Source of the DNA: DATARH01 sp963773625
Lineage (GTDB): Bacteria > Pseudomonadota > Alphaproteobacteria > ATCC43930 > CGMCC-115725
Direction of reading: 5' to 3'
NCBI GenBank assembly: GCA_963773625.1
Contig: CAVZCJ010000015.1
Span: forward strand, 343,528 to 407,527
Length of the DNA stretch: 64,000 nt
Of this stretch, positions 24,405 to 34,336 are shown piece by piece. Each line of letters begins with the position of its first letter. The stretch's first letter is position 1. The position numbers and the translations under genes are program-made. A model generated the notes under the pieces. That model saw only the letters and a program-made list of their open reading frames with translations. It was not told where the DNA came from and made no database searches.

Positions 24405-25232
24405 TTAGTCCGCAAGCTCCTGCTCGGCGGCGAGCGCCGCCATCACCGCAAGTCCGTCCTCTGAGCGCGCCCGGATCGTGAGTGCGGATAAAGTCGGCGC
24501 CGTTGGCGGCGGCATAGAGTTCAGCCGCCAGGCTCGCGGGCCCGCGAGCCTCCGGCGCCTCCCGGCCGGTGACTGCCGCGAGAAACGACTTGCGCGACAC
24601 CGAGACTAGCACCGGCAGGCCGAATTCCCGTTTCAGCCGTGTCGAGCCCCGCGAGCACGCGAAGCGAAGCCCTGGCGTCGCTGCTGAGGAAAAAGCCCAT
24701 GCCTGGGTCGAGGATCAGCCGCTCCCGGGCGATCCCGGCCGCTTCCAGGGCCGCGACCCGCACGGTGAAGAACTCGACGATCCGCTGCCAGATCGCGTCG
24801 GGCGAGACGGCGACGCGCTGGGCGCGCCCGCGGCCGTGCACCGCGTGCATGACGATGAGCCGGCAGCCGGCCGTCCGCCAGGTCGGGGTAGAGCTCGGGG
24901 TGGGAAAACCCTTCGATGTCGTTGAGGAAATCGACGCCTCTCGCAGGATCGCGAAGCGCTGCGTCTCGGTCGAGAAGCTGTCGACCGAGACCGGGATGCC
25001 GGCGGCCTTGAGCGCCGCGATCACTGGATCGAGCCGGCGGATTTCCTCCGCGGGAGGCACCGCCTTGGCGGCGACGTTGCTGGCCGCGGCGCCCAGATCG
25101 ACGACATCGGCGCCCTCGGCCGCGAGCCGCAGCGCTTCGGCGATCGCGGCGCCGGGGTCGAGATGACGGCCGCCGTCCGAGAACGAATCCTCGGTGATGT
25201 TGACGATGCCGAACAGGGTCGGCCGCGGCATC
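24405..25232 (-). CDS. folP: FolP, dihydropteroate synthase (about four indels)
   Basis: Condenses p-aminobenzoate with the pterin pyrophosphate in folate synthesis; the target of sulfonamides. The minus-strand product begins MPRPTLFGIVNITEDSFSDGG, the family signature, then GADVVDLGAAAS, LDPGMGFFLSSDA and VSVSRKSFLAAVTGR. One probable deletion near 24945 (giving LREGVDFLND when restored) and insertions near 24885, 24630 and 24470 disturb it; repaired it ends ALAAEQELAD with TAA at 24405-24407. Length about 275 residues. Its ATG overlaps the folB stop (TGATG), so the two are a coupled pair. The final bases abut the convergent small gene. Confidence 0.88.
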
Positions 25233-25620
25233 AAACCCTCATCCGGGTCGGCGGCGCTCGAGGATCGGCGCCGACCCCCTCGGCGTCGGGGAAGACGTCG
25301 AGCTTCTCGACCGCGACCGGACATGCGCAACTCGCGGATCGCGCGAAGCAGGCAGTGGCGATGCGCTCGGCCAGGCCTTCGCACAAATCGATGTGCTCGG
25401 CGCCGGCGATGGCGCGGATCGCCGCCACCACCTTCTCGTAATTGATGACGCGGCGGCGATTGTCGCCGGGATAGGGCGCGTCCTCGGCCGCGCTCAGCTC
25501 GACCGAGATCCGCACGCGTTGCGGCCGGTCCTGCTCCTCGGGACGGATGCCGATGCTGCACATCACGACGAGATTGCGCACGGTGACGGTGTAGCGCTGG
25601 GCGGGCAACAGGCTCTTCAT
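25231..25620 (-). CDS. folB: FolB, dihydroneopterin aldolase (two compensating indels)
   Basis: Converts dihydroneopterin to 6-hydroxymethyl-dihydropterin, the step before FolP in folate synthesis. The 129-residue frame has RNLVVMCSIGIRPEEQDRPQ, VINYEKVVAAIRAI, HIDLCEGLAERIA and VAVEKLDVFPDAEGVG, all typical. Between ATACFA and VAVEKL about ten residues look wrong: a one-base insertion followed by a one-base deletion restores ADPRVAHVR, so the frame stays open but this stretch is misread. It lies directly upstream of folP on the minus strand, with a shared divergent promoter region of about 120 bases toward mscL. Confidence 0.88.
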   Translation of the reverse strand: MKSLLPAQRYTVTVRNLVVMCSIGIRPEEQDRPQRVRISVELSAAEDAPYPGDNRRRVINYEKVVAAIRAIAGAEHIDLCEGLAERIATACFARSASCACPVAVEKLDVFPDAEGVGADPRAPPTRMRV

Positions 25621-25740
25621 CGCCGGTCACCATGCCCGAGCCGGCCCCCGTCTCGCAACCGGTCAAACCGGACCGGATCATGGTAGGATCGCTTCGTGCC
25701 GGGTTCGCCAGCGCCGGCGCAACCGCAAGGAGAACGGAAG

Positions 25741-26183
25741 ATGTGGCGGGAATTTCGCGATTTTGCGGTGCGCGGCAATGTCGTCGATCTGGCCGTCGGC
25801 CTCATCCTCGGCGCGGCAGTTCACGACGATCGTCAATTCGCTGGTCAACGATCTCCTGATGCCGCCGATCGGCCTGCTGCTCGGCGGCATCGATTTCAGT
25901 GAGTTCTTCATCACGATTAAGGGCGCAGTCGTACCCGACCATCGCCGCCGCCAAGGCGGCCGGCGCGGTGACGCTCAATTACGGCCTCTTCATCAACGCG
26001 ATCATCAAGTTCGTGATCGTCGCTTTCGCCGTGTTCCTGCTGGTCAAGCAGATCAACCGGCTGAAGATCGATTTCGCTCCGACTGAGCCCGCGGCGACCA
26101 AGACCGAGGCGCTGCTGACCGAAATTCGCGACCTGTTGAAGGAAACGTCCGCGCCGGCGAAGCCTACATCAGCGCGCGAGTAG
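25741..26183 (+). CDS. mscL: MscL, large-conductance mechanosensitive channel (two frameshifts)
   Basis: Inner-membrane pentameric channel that opens on hypo-osmotic shock. It starts MWREFRDFAVRGNVVDLAVG, the conserved N-terminal helix and TM1, then LLMPPIGLLLGGIDF, a periplasmic loop and TM2 (INAIIKFVIVAFAVFLLVK), and a charged C-terminal bundle. Insertions near 25819 and 25922 break the frame; repaired they give LGAAFTTIVNSLVND and AQSYPTIAAAKAAG and a 146-residue protein. A GGAG-type site precedes the ATG. The 3' end overlaps the convergent VOC gene by 20 bases. Confidence 0.92.
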
Positions 26184-26741
26184 CGACAGGGTCGCGCAAG
26201 CTCAAATCCTGGCCCGGTACGGGCTCGGCGAGCGCCGCTTCGATGCTTGGCTTGCCATTCCATTCGGCGCCCGGGCGCGCCCTGCCGTCGCTGCCGATCT
26301 GGTCGATGCCCCAATAGATTTCGAGCCGGTGGTTGTCCGGGTCGCGGAATTCCACCGCGATCTGACAACCGGCGCGGCGCCGCCCGGCGAAATCGATCGG
26401 CACCTGGTGGCGCCGCAGGTGGTCGCGGGCGCGGATCACGTCGTCGAGGCTCGGCACTTCGAAGGCGATGTGGTTGAGCTCGATATTCGGCGCCGCCTCC
26501 TCCATCGAGCCGACCAGCGCGATGCCGTGGTGGTCGGTATTGCAGCGCATGAACACCATGCCGCCCGGCACCATCTCGTCCGGGTACACGTCGGAAATCT
26601 GGAAACCGAGGATCTGCGTGTAGAACTCGGCCGATTTCTTGACGTCGCGCACATTGATGACGATGTGGCCGATCTTGCCGATGTGAAACGGCAGCCCGTT
26701 CGGACGCGGTGAGCTTCCTGACGGACTTCGGCATCGAACAT
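26164..26741 (-). CDS. VOC-family (glyoxalase/dioxygenase fold) enzyme (one indel near the start)
   Basis: Single VOC module with the His/His/Glu metal triad readable as IGHIVINVRDV, IELNHIAFEV and HRLEIYWG, so it is probably a metal enzyme such as a glyoxalase or extradiol-type dioxygenase. The substrate is unknown. An indel near 26700 sits just before LPFHIGKIGH. If it is a deletion, the start is ATG 26741, with a GGGGG site five bases before it; if an insertion, the start is ATG 26734 (MPKSVRK). The first has the better ribosome site. Product about 190 residues. It converges on and overlaps mscL. Confidence 0.82.
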
Positions 26742-26760
26742 GTAATCCCCCTTCGCCGCT

Positions 26761-27114
26761 CTAGGCCGGCATCGTGTTCTCGGCGGCGATCCGATCGAGT
26801 TTCGCCGCCATGATGAAATCGTTCTCGTGCAGCCCTTTGATTTTCTTGGTGCGCAGCGACACCGTCGCATAGCCCCAGCCAAAGCTGATATCGGGGTGGT
26901 GGCCCTCGATTTCGGCGAGGGCGGCGGCGCGCTCGACAAAGGCAAAGGCCTCGCGAAAATTCTTGAACCGGTAGGTTCGCTCGATTCGCGTCGCGCGGTC
27001 GAGCAGCTCCCAATCCGGCGCCTGTCGGCGTAGCTCCTCGGCTTCGTCGAAGCTCAGCGGCGGGATGCCGCCGCGGCACGGAACACAGGTCTTTTCGGCA
27101 AGCGGTGACTTCAT
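26761..27114 (-). CDS. Pterin-4a-carbinolamine dehydratase (PhhB/PCD family)
   Basis: Small enzyme that dehydrates 4a-hydroxytetrahydrobiopterin and recycles the pterin cofactor of aromatic hydroxylases. The 117-residue product contains EIEGHHPDISFGWGYATVSL, the active-site His-His-Pro motif, and then KIKGLHENDFIMAAKLD with the later His and Asp of the family pattern. The N-terminal LSFDEAEELRRQAPDW is also typical. The start at 27114 has GAGGAG about six bases upstream. A short Cys pair (CVPC) near the N-terminus is seen in several alphaproteobacterial members. No phenylalanine hydroxylase is in the window. Confidence 0.9.
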   Translation of the reverse strand: MKSPLAEKTCVPCRGGIPPLSFDEAEELRRQAPDWELLDRATRIERTYRFKNFREAFAFVERAAALAEIEGHHPDISFGWGYATVSLRTKKIKGLHENDFIMAAKLDRIAAENTMPA

Positions 27115-27257
27115 TTCCGGCTCCTCGTCTTGGGGCGTCGATCCGCACCGCATTGGACGCAGCCGCCAAAACAGTGCCACATTAAGCGCGCTTTGTAACG
27201 CCATGCCCTGGTGCGCGGCATCGTGATGCCGGCGCTTCGGCGTGCGAAAGTGCCCTG

Positions 27258-28017
27258 ATGCGACAACGCCTGATCACCGTGTTCGGTGCCGTCCTCATCC
27301 TGCTGGCGATCGCCATGCCGCGCGCCGCCGAGGCCGAGCATTGGCGCGCGGTCTTGGTTGCCGGCGATACCGCGCAGCCGGTCTTCGACAACGCCATGCG
27401 GGCCGTCGCCGCATGGCTGGTCGAGCACGGTGTGGCCGAGGCGGACATTCATCGTTTGGCGGCGAGCGCTGGTCCGCGCAACCGTACGGTCGGCGCCCGC
27501 CACGCTGCGCCGGGTGCTCGGCCAGATCGCCGCGTTGCAGAGCGGTCCGGGCGATGGCTGTTTTGTCTTCATCACCTCGCATGGCGGCCGTGGGCTTGGC
27601 ATCTACCTGTCACGCCAGGATGAGATGTTGAGCCCGCAGGCGTTGGCGCGCGCCCTGGGGCAAGGCTGCGCGGGCGTGCCGACCGTGGTCATCGTCTCCG
27701 GCTGTTACAGCGGCTCGTTCGCGCAGCCGCCGATGGCGGCGCCCAATCGGGTCGTGCTTACCGCGGCGCGCGCCGACCGCTCCTCGTTCGGCTGCGCCGC
27801 CGACCGCACCTACACCGACTACGACGCGTGCCTGCTCGGCAGCCTGGCGCATGCGACGAACTGGCAGGCGGTGTTCGCCGAGACCCGGGATTGCGTCTCG
27901 CGGCGCGAACATCAGCTGGGCGAAGTCCCGTCGCAGCCCCAGGCCGCCTTTGGCGCGGCGGTGCGCAACCTTGCCGGTGCGGTTCTGAGCATGCGCCGCG
28001 CGGCGGAAATGCACTAA
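27258..28017 (+). CDS. Exported clan CD cysteine peptidase, C13/caspase-like (one frameshift)
   Basis: Predicted secreted or periplasmic protease. It has a signal peptide (LITVFGAVLILLAIAM, cleavage near AEA) and the clan CD dyad: His in FITSHGGRGLGIYL and Cys in VVIVSGCYSGSF, with the hydrophobic strand before each. This matches the C13/legumain-like bacterial family. An insertion near 27491 (ACGGTCG, one G extra) breaks the frame; repaired, the segment NRTSAPATLRRVL leads into the catalytic half. The repaired product is about 252 residues. It is transcribed divergently from the pterin dehydratase gene. The natural substrate is unknown; such enzymes cleave after Asn, Asp or Arg depending on type. 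Confidence 0.82.
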
Positions 28018-28048
28018 GCTCGCCGCGCACCGAAGACAAGGAGCGGAC

Positions 28049-28834
28049 ATGGCGGGGAATCTGCGTAACGCGGCGATCGATCGATTGAAGGCCGGTGAGC
28101 TAGCGGTCGGCATCATCTTGCGCTCGGCGCGCACGGTCGATATCGCGCCGGCGATGAAGGCGGCCGGGTATGACTGGCTGTTCCTCGACCTCGAGCACAA
28201 TTCGATGGACCTCGACACCGCGGTGCAGATTTCGGTCGCCGCGCTCGGTGCCGGGATCGCGCCGGTCGCGCGCGTGCCGGCCCGGCAATTGTGGCTGGCG
28301 ACGCGGGTCCTCGACGGCGGCGGGCTCGGCATCGTCATGCCGCATGTCGACACGCCCGAGGAGGCGAAGGCGATCGCGGCGGCGCTGCGCTATCCGCCGC
28401 TCGGGCATCGCTCGGTCGCCGGCGGGCTGCCGCATTTCGGCTACGAGAAGAAGGCGCTGGCCGAGACTTGCGCCGCGATCAACGCCGCCACGATGGTCAT
28501 CGTCATGCTGGAAACCCCGCAGGCGATCGCCAACGCCGAGGCTATCGCGGCGGTGCCGGGGATCGACGCCCTGCTGATCGGCACCAACGATCTGGCGATG
28601 GAATTGGGCACGCCGGGAAACTTCGGCGACGAGCGCATCGTCGCCGCGTACCAGGCGGTCGTCGACGCCTGCCGCAAGCACGGCAAATACGCCGGGGTCG
28701 GTGGCATTTCGGATGACGCGCTGCTCCGCCGCTACATCCAGATGGGTGTGCGGGTGGTGCTGCCCGGCAGCGACTTCTCCTTCCTGCAGATGGCGGCGGC
28801 CGAGCGCGCGGCGACGATGCGCAGCTTCCGCTGA
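28049..28834 (+). CDS. HpcH/HpaI-family class II aldolase
   Basis: Metal-dependent pyruvate-type aldolase of the HpcH/HpaI family. The 261-residue product is intact, with FLDLEHNSMDLDTA, RVLDGGGLGIVMPHVDTPEEA, VMLETPQAIANAEAIA (metal-binding Glu), and LLIGTNDLAMELG (metal-binding Asp) and a C-terminal GVRVVLPGSDFSFL. A good site (AAGGAG) lies seven bases before ATG 28049. Family members cleave 4-hydroxy-2-oxo acids or citramalyl-type substrates; this one lies next to a transporter and acyl-CoA dehydrogenase, so a catabolic role is reasonable but unproven. Confidence 0.88.
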   Translation: MAGNLRNAAIDRLKAGELAVGIILRSARTVDIAPAMKAAGYDWLFLDLEHNSMDLDTAVQISVAALGAGIAPVARVPARQLWLATRVLDGGGLGIVMPHVDTPEEAKAIAAALRYPPLGHRSVAGGLPHFGYEKKALAETCAAINAATMVIVMLETPQAIANAEAIAAVPGIDALLIGTNDLAMELGTPGNFGDERIVAAYQAVVDACRKHGKYAGVGGISDDALLRRYIQMGVRVVLPGSDFSFLQMAAAERAATMRSFR

Positions 28835-29743
28835 GCGATCGCGCGGACGAGGACGCCGCCAAATCCACGCGGGCCCAGCCGGAGGCGCTGCGCGGCATCC
28901 TGCTGATGTGCGCGGGCGTCTCGCTGTTCCCGCTGATGAACGCGATGATGAAGCTGTTGACCGCGCGCTACCCGGTGCCGGAGATCGTCTGGGCGCGCTT
29001 CACCGGCCATCTGATCGTGATGCTGGTGGTGTTCCTGCCGCAATACGGACGGCGGCTGATCGCGACGCGGCGGCCCTGGGTGCAGGTCGGCCGCTCGGCG
29101 CTGATGCTGGCGAGCAACAGCGTCTTTGTCCTGGCGATCGGCAAGGTGCCGCTCGCCACCGCGTCGGCCATCGGGTTCACCTCGCCGCTTGATCGTCACC
29201 GCGCTGTCGGTGCCGCTGTTGCGCGAACAGGTCGGGTGGCGCCGCTGGAGCGCAGTAATGGTCGGGTTCTGCGGTGCGCTCCTGATCATCAAACCGGGTA
29301 CCGGGCTGCACAACCCGGCGGTGTTGCTCTTGCTCGCTTCGGCGCTCGCTTATGCGCTCTATCAGATCGCGACGCGCTGGGTGATGGCGCATGACAGCCC
29401 GGCGACCGGCATCATCTTCGCCGCGCTGCTCGGCTCGCTGGCGACGACGGCGGTGTTGCCGTTCGTCTTTGTCATGCCGAAGACCCTCTTCGACCTGGCG
29501 ATGCTGATGAGCCTCGGCTGCCTCGGCGGGCTCGGCCATTTCCTGGTGATCAAGGCGTTTCAGGCGGCCCCGGCCTCGGTCATCGCGCCGCTCGGCTATG
29601 TCGAGCTGCTCGGCACCGCGACGCTCGGCTATCTGATCTTCGCCAATTTCCCCGACGCGTTGACCTGGGTTGGCGCGGTCATCATCATCGCCTCGGGCCT
29701 CTACATCGCGACGCGCGAGCGCAAACGGGCGGGGATTCGCTGA
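28831..29743 (+). CDS. EamA/DMT-superfamily transporter (one frameshift; start unresolved)
   Basis: Ten-helix drug/metabolite transporter with two EamA repeats. The first helix is ILLMCAGVSLFPLMNAMM; later helices include SALMLASNSVFVLAIGKV and LLLLASALAYALYQIAT. Near 29190 an extra T in CCGCTTGATC breaks the frame; repaired it reads SPLIVTALSVPLLREQVGW. The start is unclear: coding sequence reaches back to the aldolase stop (SDRADEDAAKSTRAQPEALRG) with no ATG, only a CTG at 28831; the first ATG is 28906, which would cut into helix 1. The stop overlaps the next ATG. Substrate unknown. Confidence 0.85.
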
Positions 29744-30941
29744 TGGACTTCACCATACCCGACGAGCTCGTCGAATGGCGCGAGCGCACCGAATCCTTCG
29801 TCCGCGAGCAGATCATCCCGCTCGAAAACGACGCGCGGCTGCACGCGCACGGGCCCTCGGAGGAGTTCCGCGACGAGCTGGTGGCGCTCGGGCCGGCGCG
29901 CCGGCCTCCTCTCGCCGCATGTCGGCAAGGAATGGGGCGGGCTCGGCCTCGACCATCGTGGCAAGGCGGTGGTGTTCGAGGCGGCAGGGTATTCGCCCTT
30001 GGGGCCGATCGCGATGAATTGCTTCGCGCCCGACGAAGCCAACATGCACCTGCTGGAGCAGGTCGCCGAGGAGGCGCAGAAGGAGGAATACCTGCGCCCG
30101 CTCGCCGCCGGCGACATCCGCTCGTGCTTCATGATGACCGAGCCGGCGCCCGGCGCCGGCGCCGACCCGGCGATGCTGCTGACCACCGCGCGGCGCGATA
30201 CCGGCGGCAATCGCGGCGATTTCGTCATCGACGGCGAGAAATGGCTGATCACCGGCGCGGTCGGCGCCAAGTTCGCGATCGTCATGGCGCGCAACGACAG
30301 CGACGAGCTCGGCCCCGCCGGCGCGACGATGTTCCTCGCCCCGATGGACGCGCCCGGCATCCATATCGAGCGCGTGCTCGACACGCTCGACGGCTTCATG
30401 GCCGGCGGCCATGCGGTGATCCGCCTCGACGGGTTGCGGGTGCCCGAAACAGCGGTGCTCGGCAAGGTCGGGCAAGGCTTCCGCTACGCCCAGGCGCGGC
30501 TCGCCCCGGCGCGGCTGACGCATTGCATGCGCTGGCTCGGCGCGGCGCGGCGCTGCCACGACATCGCCACCGACTACGCGCGCCGCCGGCACGCCTTCGG
30601 CAAGCCGCTCGGCGAGCACGAAGGTGTCGGCTTTATGCTCGCCGACAACGAGATGGACATCCACACCTCCCGGCTGGCGATCTGGCACTGCGCCTGGGTG
30701 CTCGACCAAGGCGAGCGCGGCCGCCACGAATTCGAGCATGGCCAAGGTCATCTGCTCGGAGGCGATCTGGCGCATCGTCGACCGCTCGATGCAGGTTCTC
30801 GGCGGGCTCGGCATCACCGACGACACCATCGTCGCCCGCATCTTCCGCGAGGTGCGCCCGTTCCGCATCTACGACGGCCCCAGCGAAGTGCATCGCTGGT
30901 CGATCGCCCAGCGCGTACTGCGCAGCGGCGGCGCGGCGTGA
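29743..30941 (+). CDS. Acyl-CoA dehydrogenase (two frameshifts)
   Basis: FAD enzyme that desaturates an acyl-CoA. It has the N-terminal helical segment (DFTIPDELVEWRERTESF), the flavin-binding CFMMTEPAPGAGADP and KWLITGAVGAKFAIVMARN, and the C-terminal helical domain with RRRHAFGKPLGEHEGVG, QVLGGLGITDD and RIYDGPSEVHRW, the last typical of the family. Insertions near 29891 and 30733 break it (the second is an extra T in GAATTCG, the same string as in ftsA). Repaired length is about 398 residues. The ATG overlaps the transporter stop. Substrate chain type is not evident. Confidence 0.9.
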
Positions 30942-31170
30942 TCCGGCGCGCCTGATCACGATATACGCAATTATTGCGAATCTGAATTGCGCTAGCGTGA
31001 ATTGAGAACGTTCCTGCTTTGTACCATCTCTTGCGGCAGTGCCGGTTCATGCATGGGTCGGCATCGCCGCCTTTCGAGGCGGCTCGCTGATTGACAGTCC
31101 GAAACCGGAGCTTGACGGGAAGGCGGAGAAAACAGGGCGCGGAAAGGCACAACAAAAACCACGTGCTAGC

Positions 31171-31183
31171 GGGGTCTGACCCC
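31171..31183. repeat. Short palindrome GGGGTC-T-GACCCC
   Basis: A perfect 6-bp inverted repeat with a one-base centre, GGGGTCTGACCCC. Short GC palindromes like this often recur between genes in alphaproteobacteria. No second copy was noted in this window. Confidence 0.55.
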
Positions 31184-31313
31184 TCGAAAATTCCACTCAC
31201 CCGCGCAAATGCTCTTCGGCTCCCCGGCAAACCGGGACTAGGCAGTGAATAAGATTATGAAGGCGCCCACCGAAAATGGCCTCGGCGAACGACAGGCGAG
31301 GTGCGGGTCGGCG

Positions 31314-31441
31314 CTGCCCTCACCCGCCTCGCACCGGCGCCGCCGCTGCTCGCCACCCTTCCCGCGTGCGGGGGAGAGCCTGCCCCGACCTGATCCGGGG
31401 GAAGGGGGCTCATCGCAAAGCGATGGGAAGGGTGAGGGGGA
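31314..31441. repeat. Imperfect palindromic intergenic element
   Basis: The left arm begins with GCCCTCACCCG and the right arm ends with AAGGGTGAGGGGGA, its near-complement. Internal arms (CACCCTTCCC with GGGAAGGGTG, and CGGGGGAGAG) allow further pairing. The element has the look of intergenic palindromic repeats found many times per genome in alphaproteobacteria. Whether it folds as one long stem was not computed. Confidence 0.5.
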
Positions 31442-31455
31442 CAACAGCAAATCGG

Positions 31456-31520
31456 CCGCTATTTTCCCGCTGTTCCACCGCTGATAACCCGCTGTTTTCT
31501 CGCTGTTATTTTGCTGTTTC
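31456..31520. repeat. Degenerate tandem repeat of CCGCTGTT-type units
   Basis: About six imperfect copies of a 10-13 bp unit around (C)CGCTGTT or CCGCTGATAA occur in a row. The stretch is unlike the flanking GC-rich DNA. No protein is encoded. Function unknown. Confidence 0.5.
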
Positions 31521-31660
31521 GAAGCGGCGGTAAAACAAGGAAATCGAAACAATATCAGCATCTTGGAGGTCGATCCCCGATCGCTTGGCCCTCCGCGCCG
31601 CACCGGCCCAAACCGCGAACCGAAAATGACCCGTTGCCGGTGTCATGCTAAAACCACGCC

Positions 31661-33544
<1,884 letters not shown>

Positions 33545-33727
33545 CCAGGGGGCATAAGGGCAACCGCGAATCCGTTGTCGATAATGGTGCGTTCATCGTC
33601 CTGTCACGCGGCCAAAGGCCGCAGCGTCTGCCGGCCAATATCGCCGCTTTTGACAGCGGCACGACGCGCCGCAAGAATGGTTCCCCAGGAGCGGCTTTCT
33701 GTCGCTCTGTCAGCCACAAGGGCCGTC

Positions 33728-34330
33728 ATGACCGATACCCCGGCGCTCAGTGACCGCAACCTCGAGGCGACGACTCACATCTCGCTCAAGCGGGAGCCCG
33801 CCTGCTTCGCGTTTCTCTCGGCGCAGTCGGCGGCGGCGCCATTGCCGATCGACGCGATCAATCTCGACCTCGCCTCGGCCGATTATTTCCAGGGCCGCGC
33901 CTCGCTGTGGACGACGCTGGAAATCCGCTCGGGGGTCAATGGCGAGCGGCCGATGGCGCTGCTGGGGTTCGACGAGACGTTTCTGCGCCCGTTCACCCGG
34001 GCGCTGATCGAGGCGGCGACGACGCGCGCGGCCTATCGCATGACCATCCTCCCGGATGCGCCCGAAGGCGGGCGCTGCCGTGTCGTCGAATATGTCACCG
34101 GCCCCGGCAAGGCGCTGAAGGAGCTGGTGATCCAGCCTTACGAATCGGTCGCCACGATCGCCGCGACCAGCCGCAAGGATGGCGACGAGACGCTGTTCCA
34201 GTTGCCGCGGACCGACAATTTCCTGCGCGCCTTCGCCAAGATGGCCTATTCCGCCGATCAGGCGCTGCACGATCTGCTGGACGAGATGAACCGGCTCGCG
34301 CGCCGCCGGACGACCGACGCGGGCGCCTGA
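33728..34330 (+). CDS. Conserved hypothetical protein
   Basis: A 200-residue soluble protein without signal peptide or membrane helix; I do not recognise a named family. It is acidic in the N-terminal part, with SLKREPACFAFLSAQSAAAP, INLDLASADYFQGRASLWTTL and LGFDETFLRPFTRALIEA. The C-terminal half shows a possible helical repeat. It lies 183 bases after the ABC-F gene and converges on a GGDEF-EAL gene with only six bases between the stops. Codon usage is like its neighbours. No indel was needed. Confidence 0.7.
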   Translation: MTDTPALSDRNLEATTHISLKREPACFAFLSAQSAAAPLPIDAINLDLASADYFQGRASLWTTLEIRSGVNGERPMALLGFDETFLRPFTRALIEAATTRAAYRMTILPDAPEGGRCRVVEYVTGPGKALKELVIQPYESVATIAATSRKDGDETLFQLPRTDNFLRAFAKMAYSADQALHDLLDEMNRLARRRTTDAGA

Positions 34331-34336
34331 CCCGGC

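Larger units (their letters stand above)
30942..31660 (+). other. Intergenic stretch of 719 bases, no gene seen
   Basis: No convincing coding sequence is found: open frames here have poor starts and low-complexity products. The stretch holds three repeat-like elements described in separate entries, at 31171-31183, 31314-31441 and 31456-31520. An AT-richer part follows near 31530-31560. The ABC-F gene begins at 31661, so its promoter must lie here. It marks the boundary between the acyl-CoA dehydrogenase operon and the next operon. Confidence 0.6.

Noticed and set aside
31245..31533. Open frames in the repeat-rich intergenic region
   Set aside because: They run through palindromic repeats and have no ribosome site or recognisable domain.
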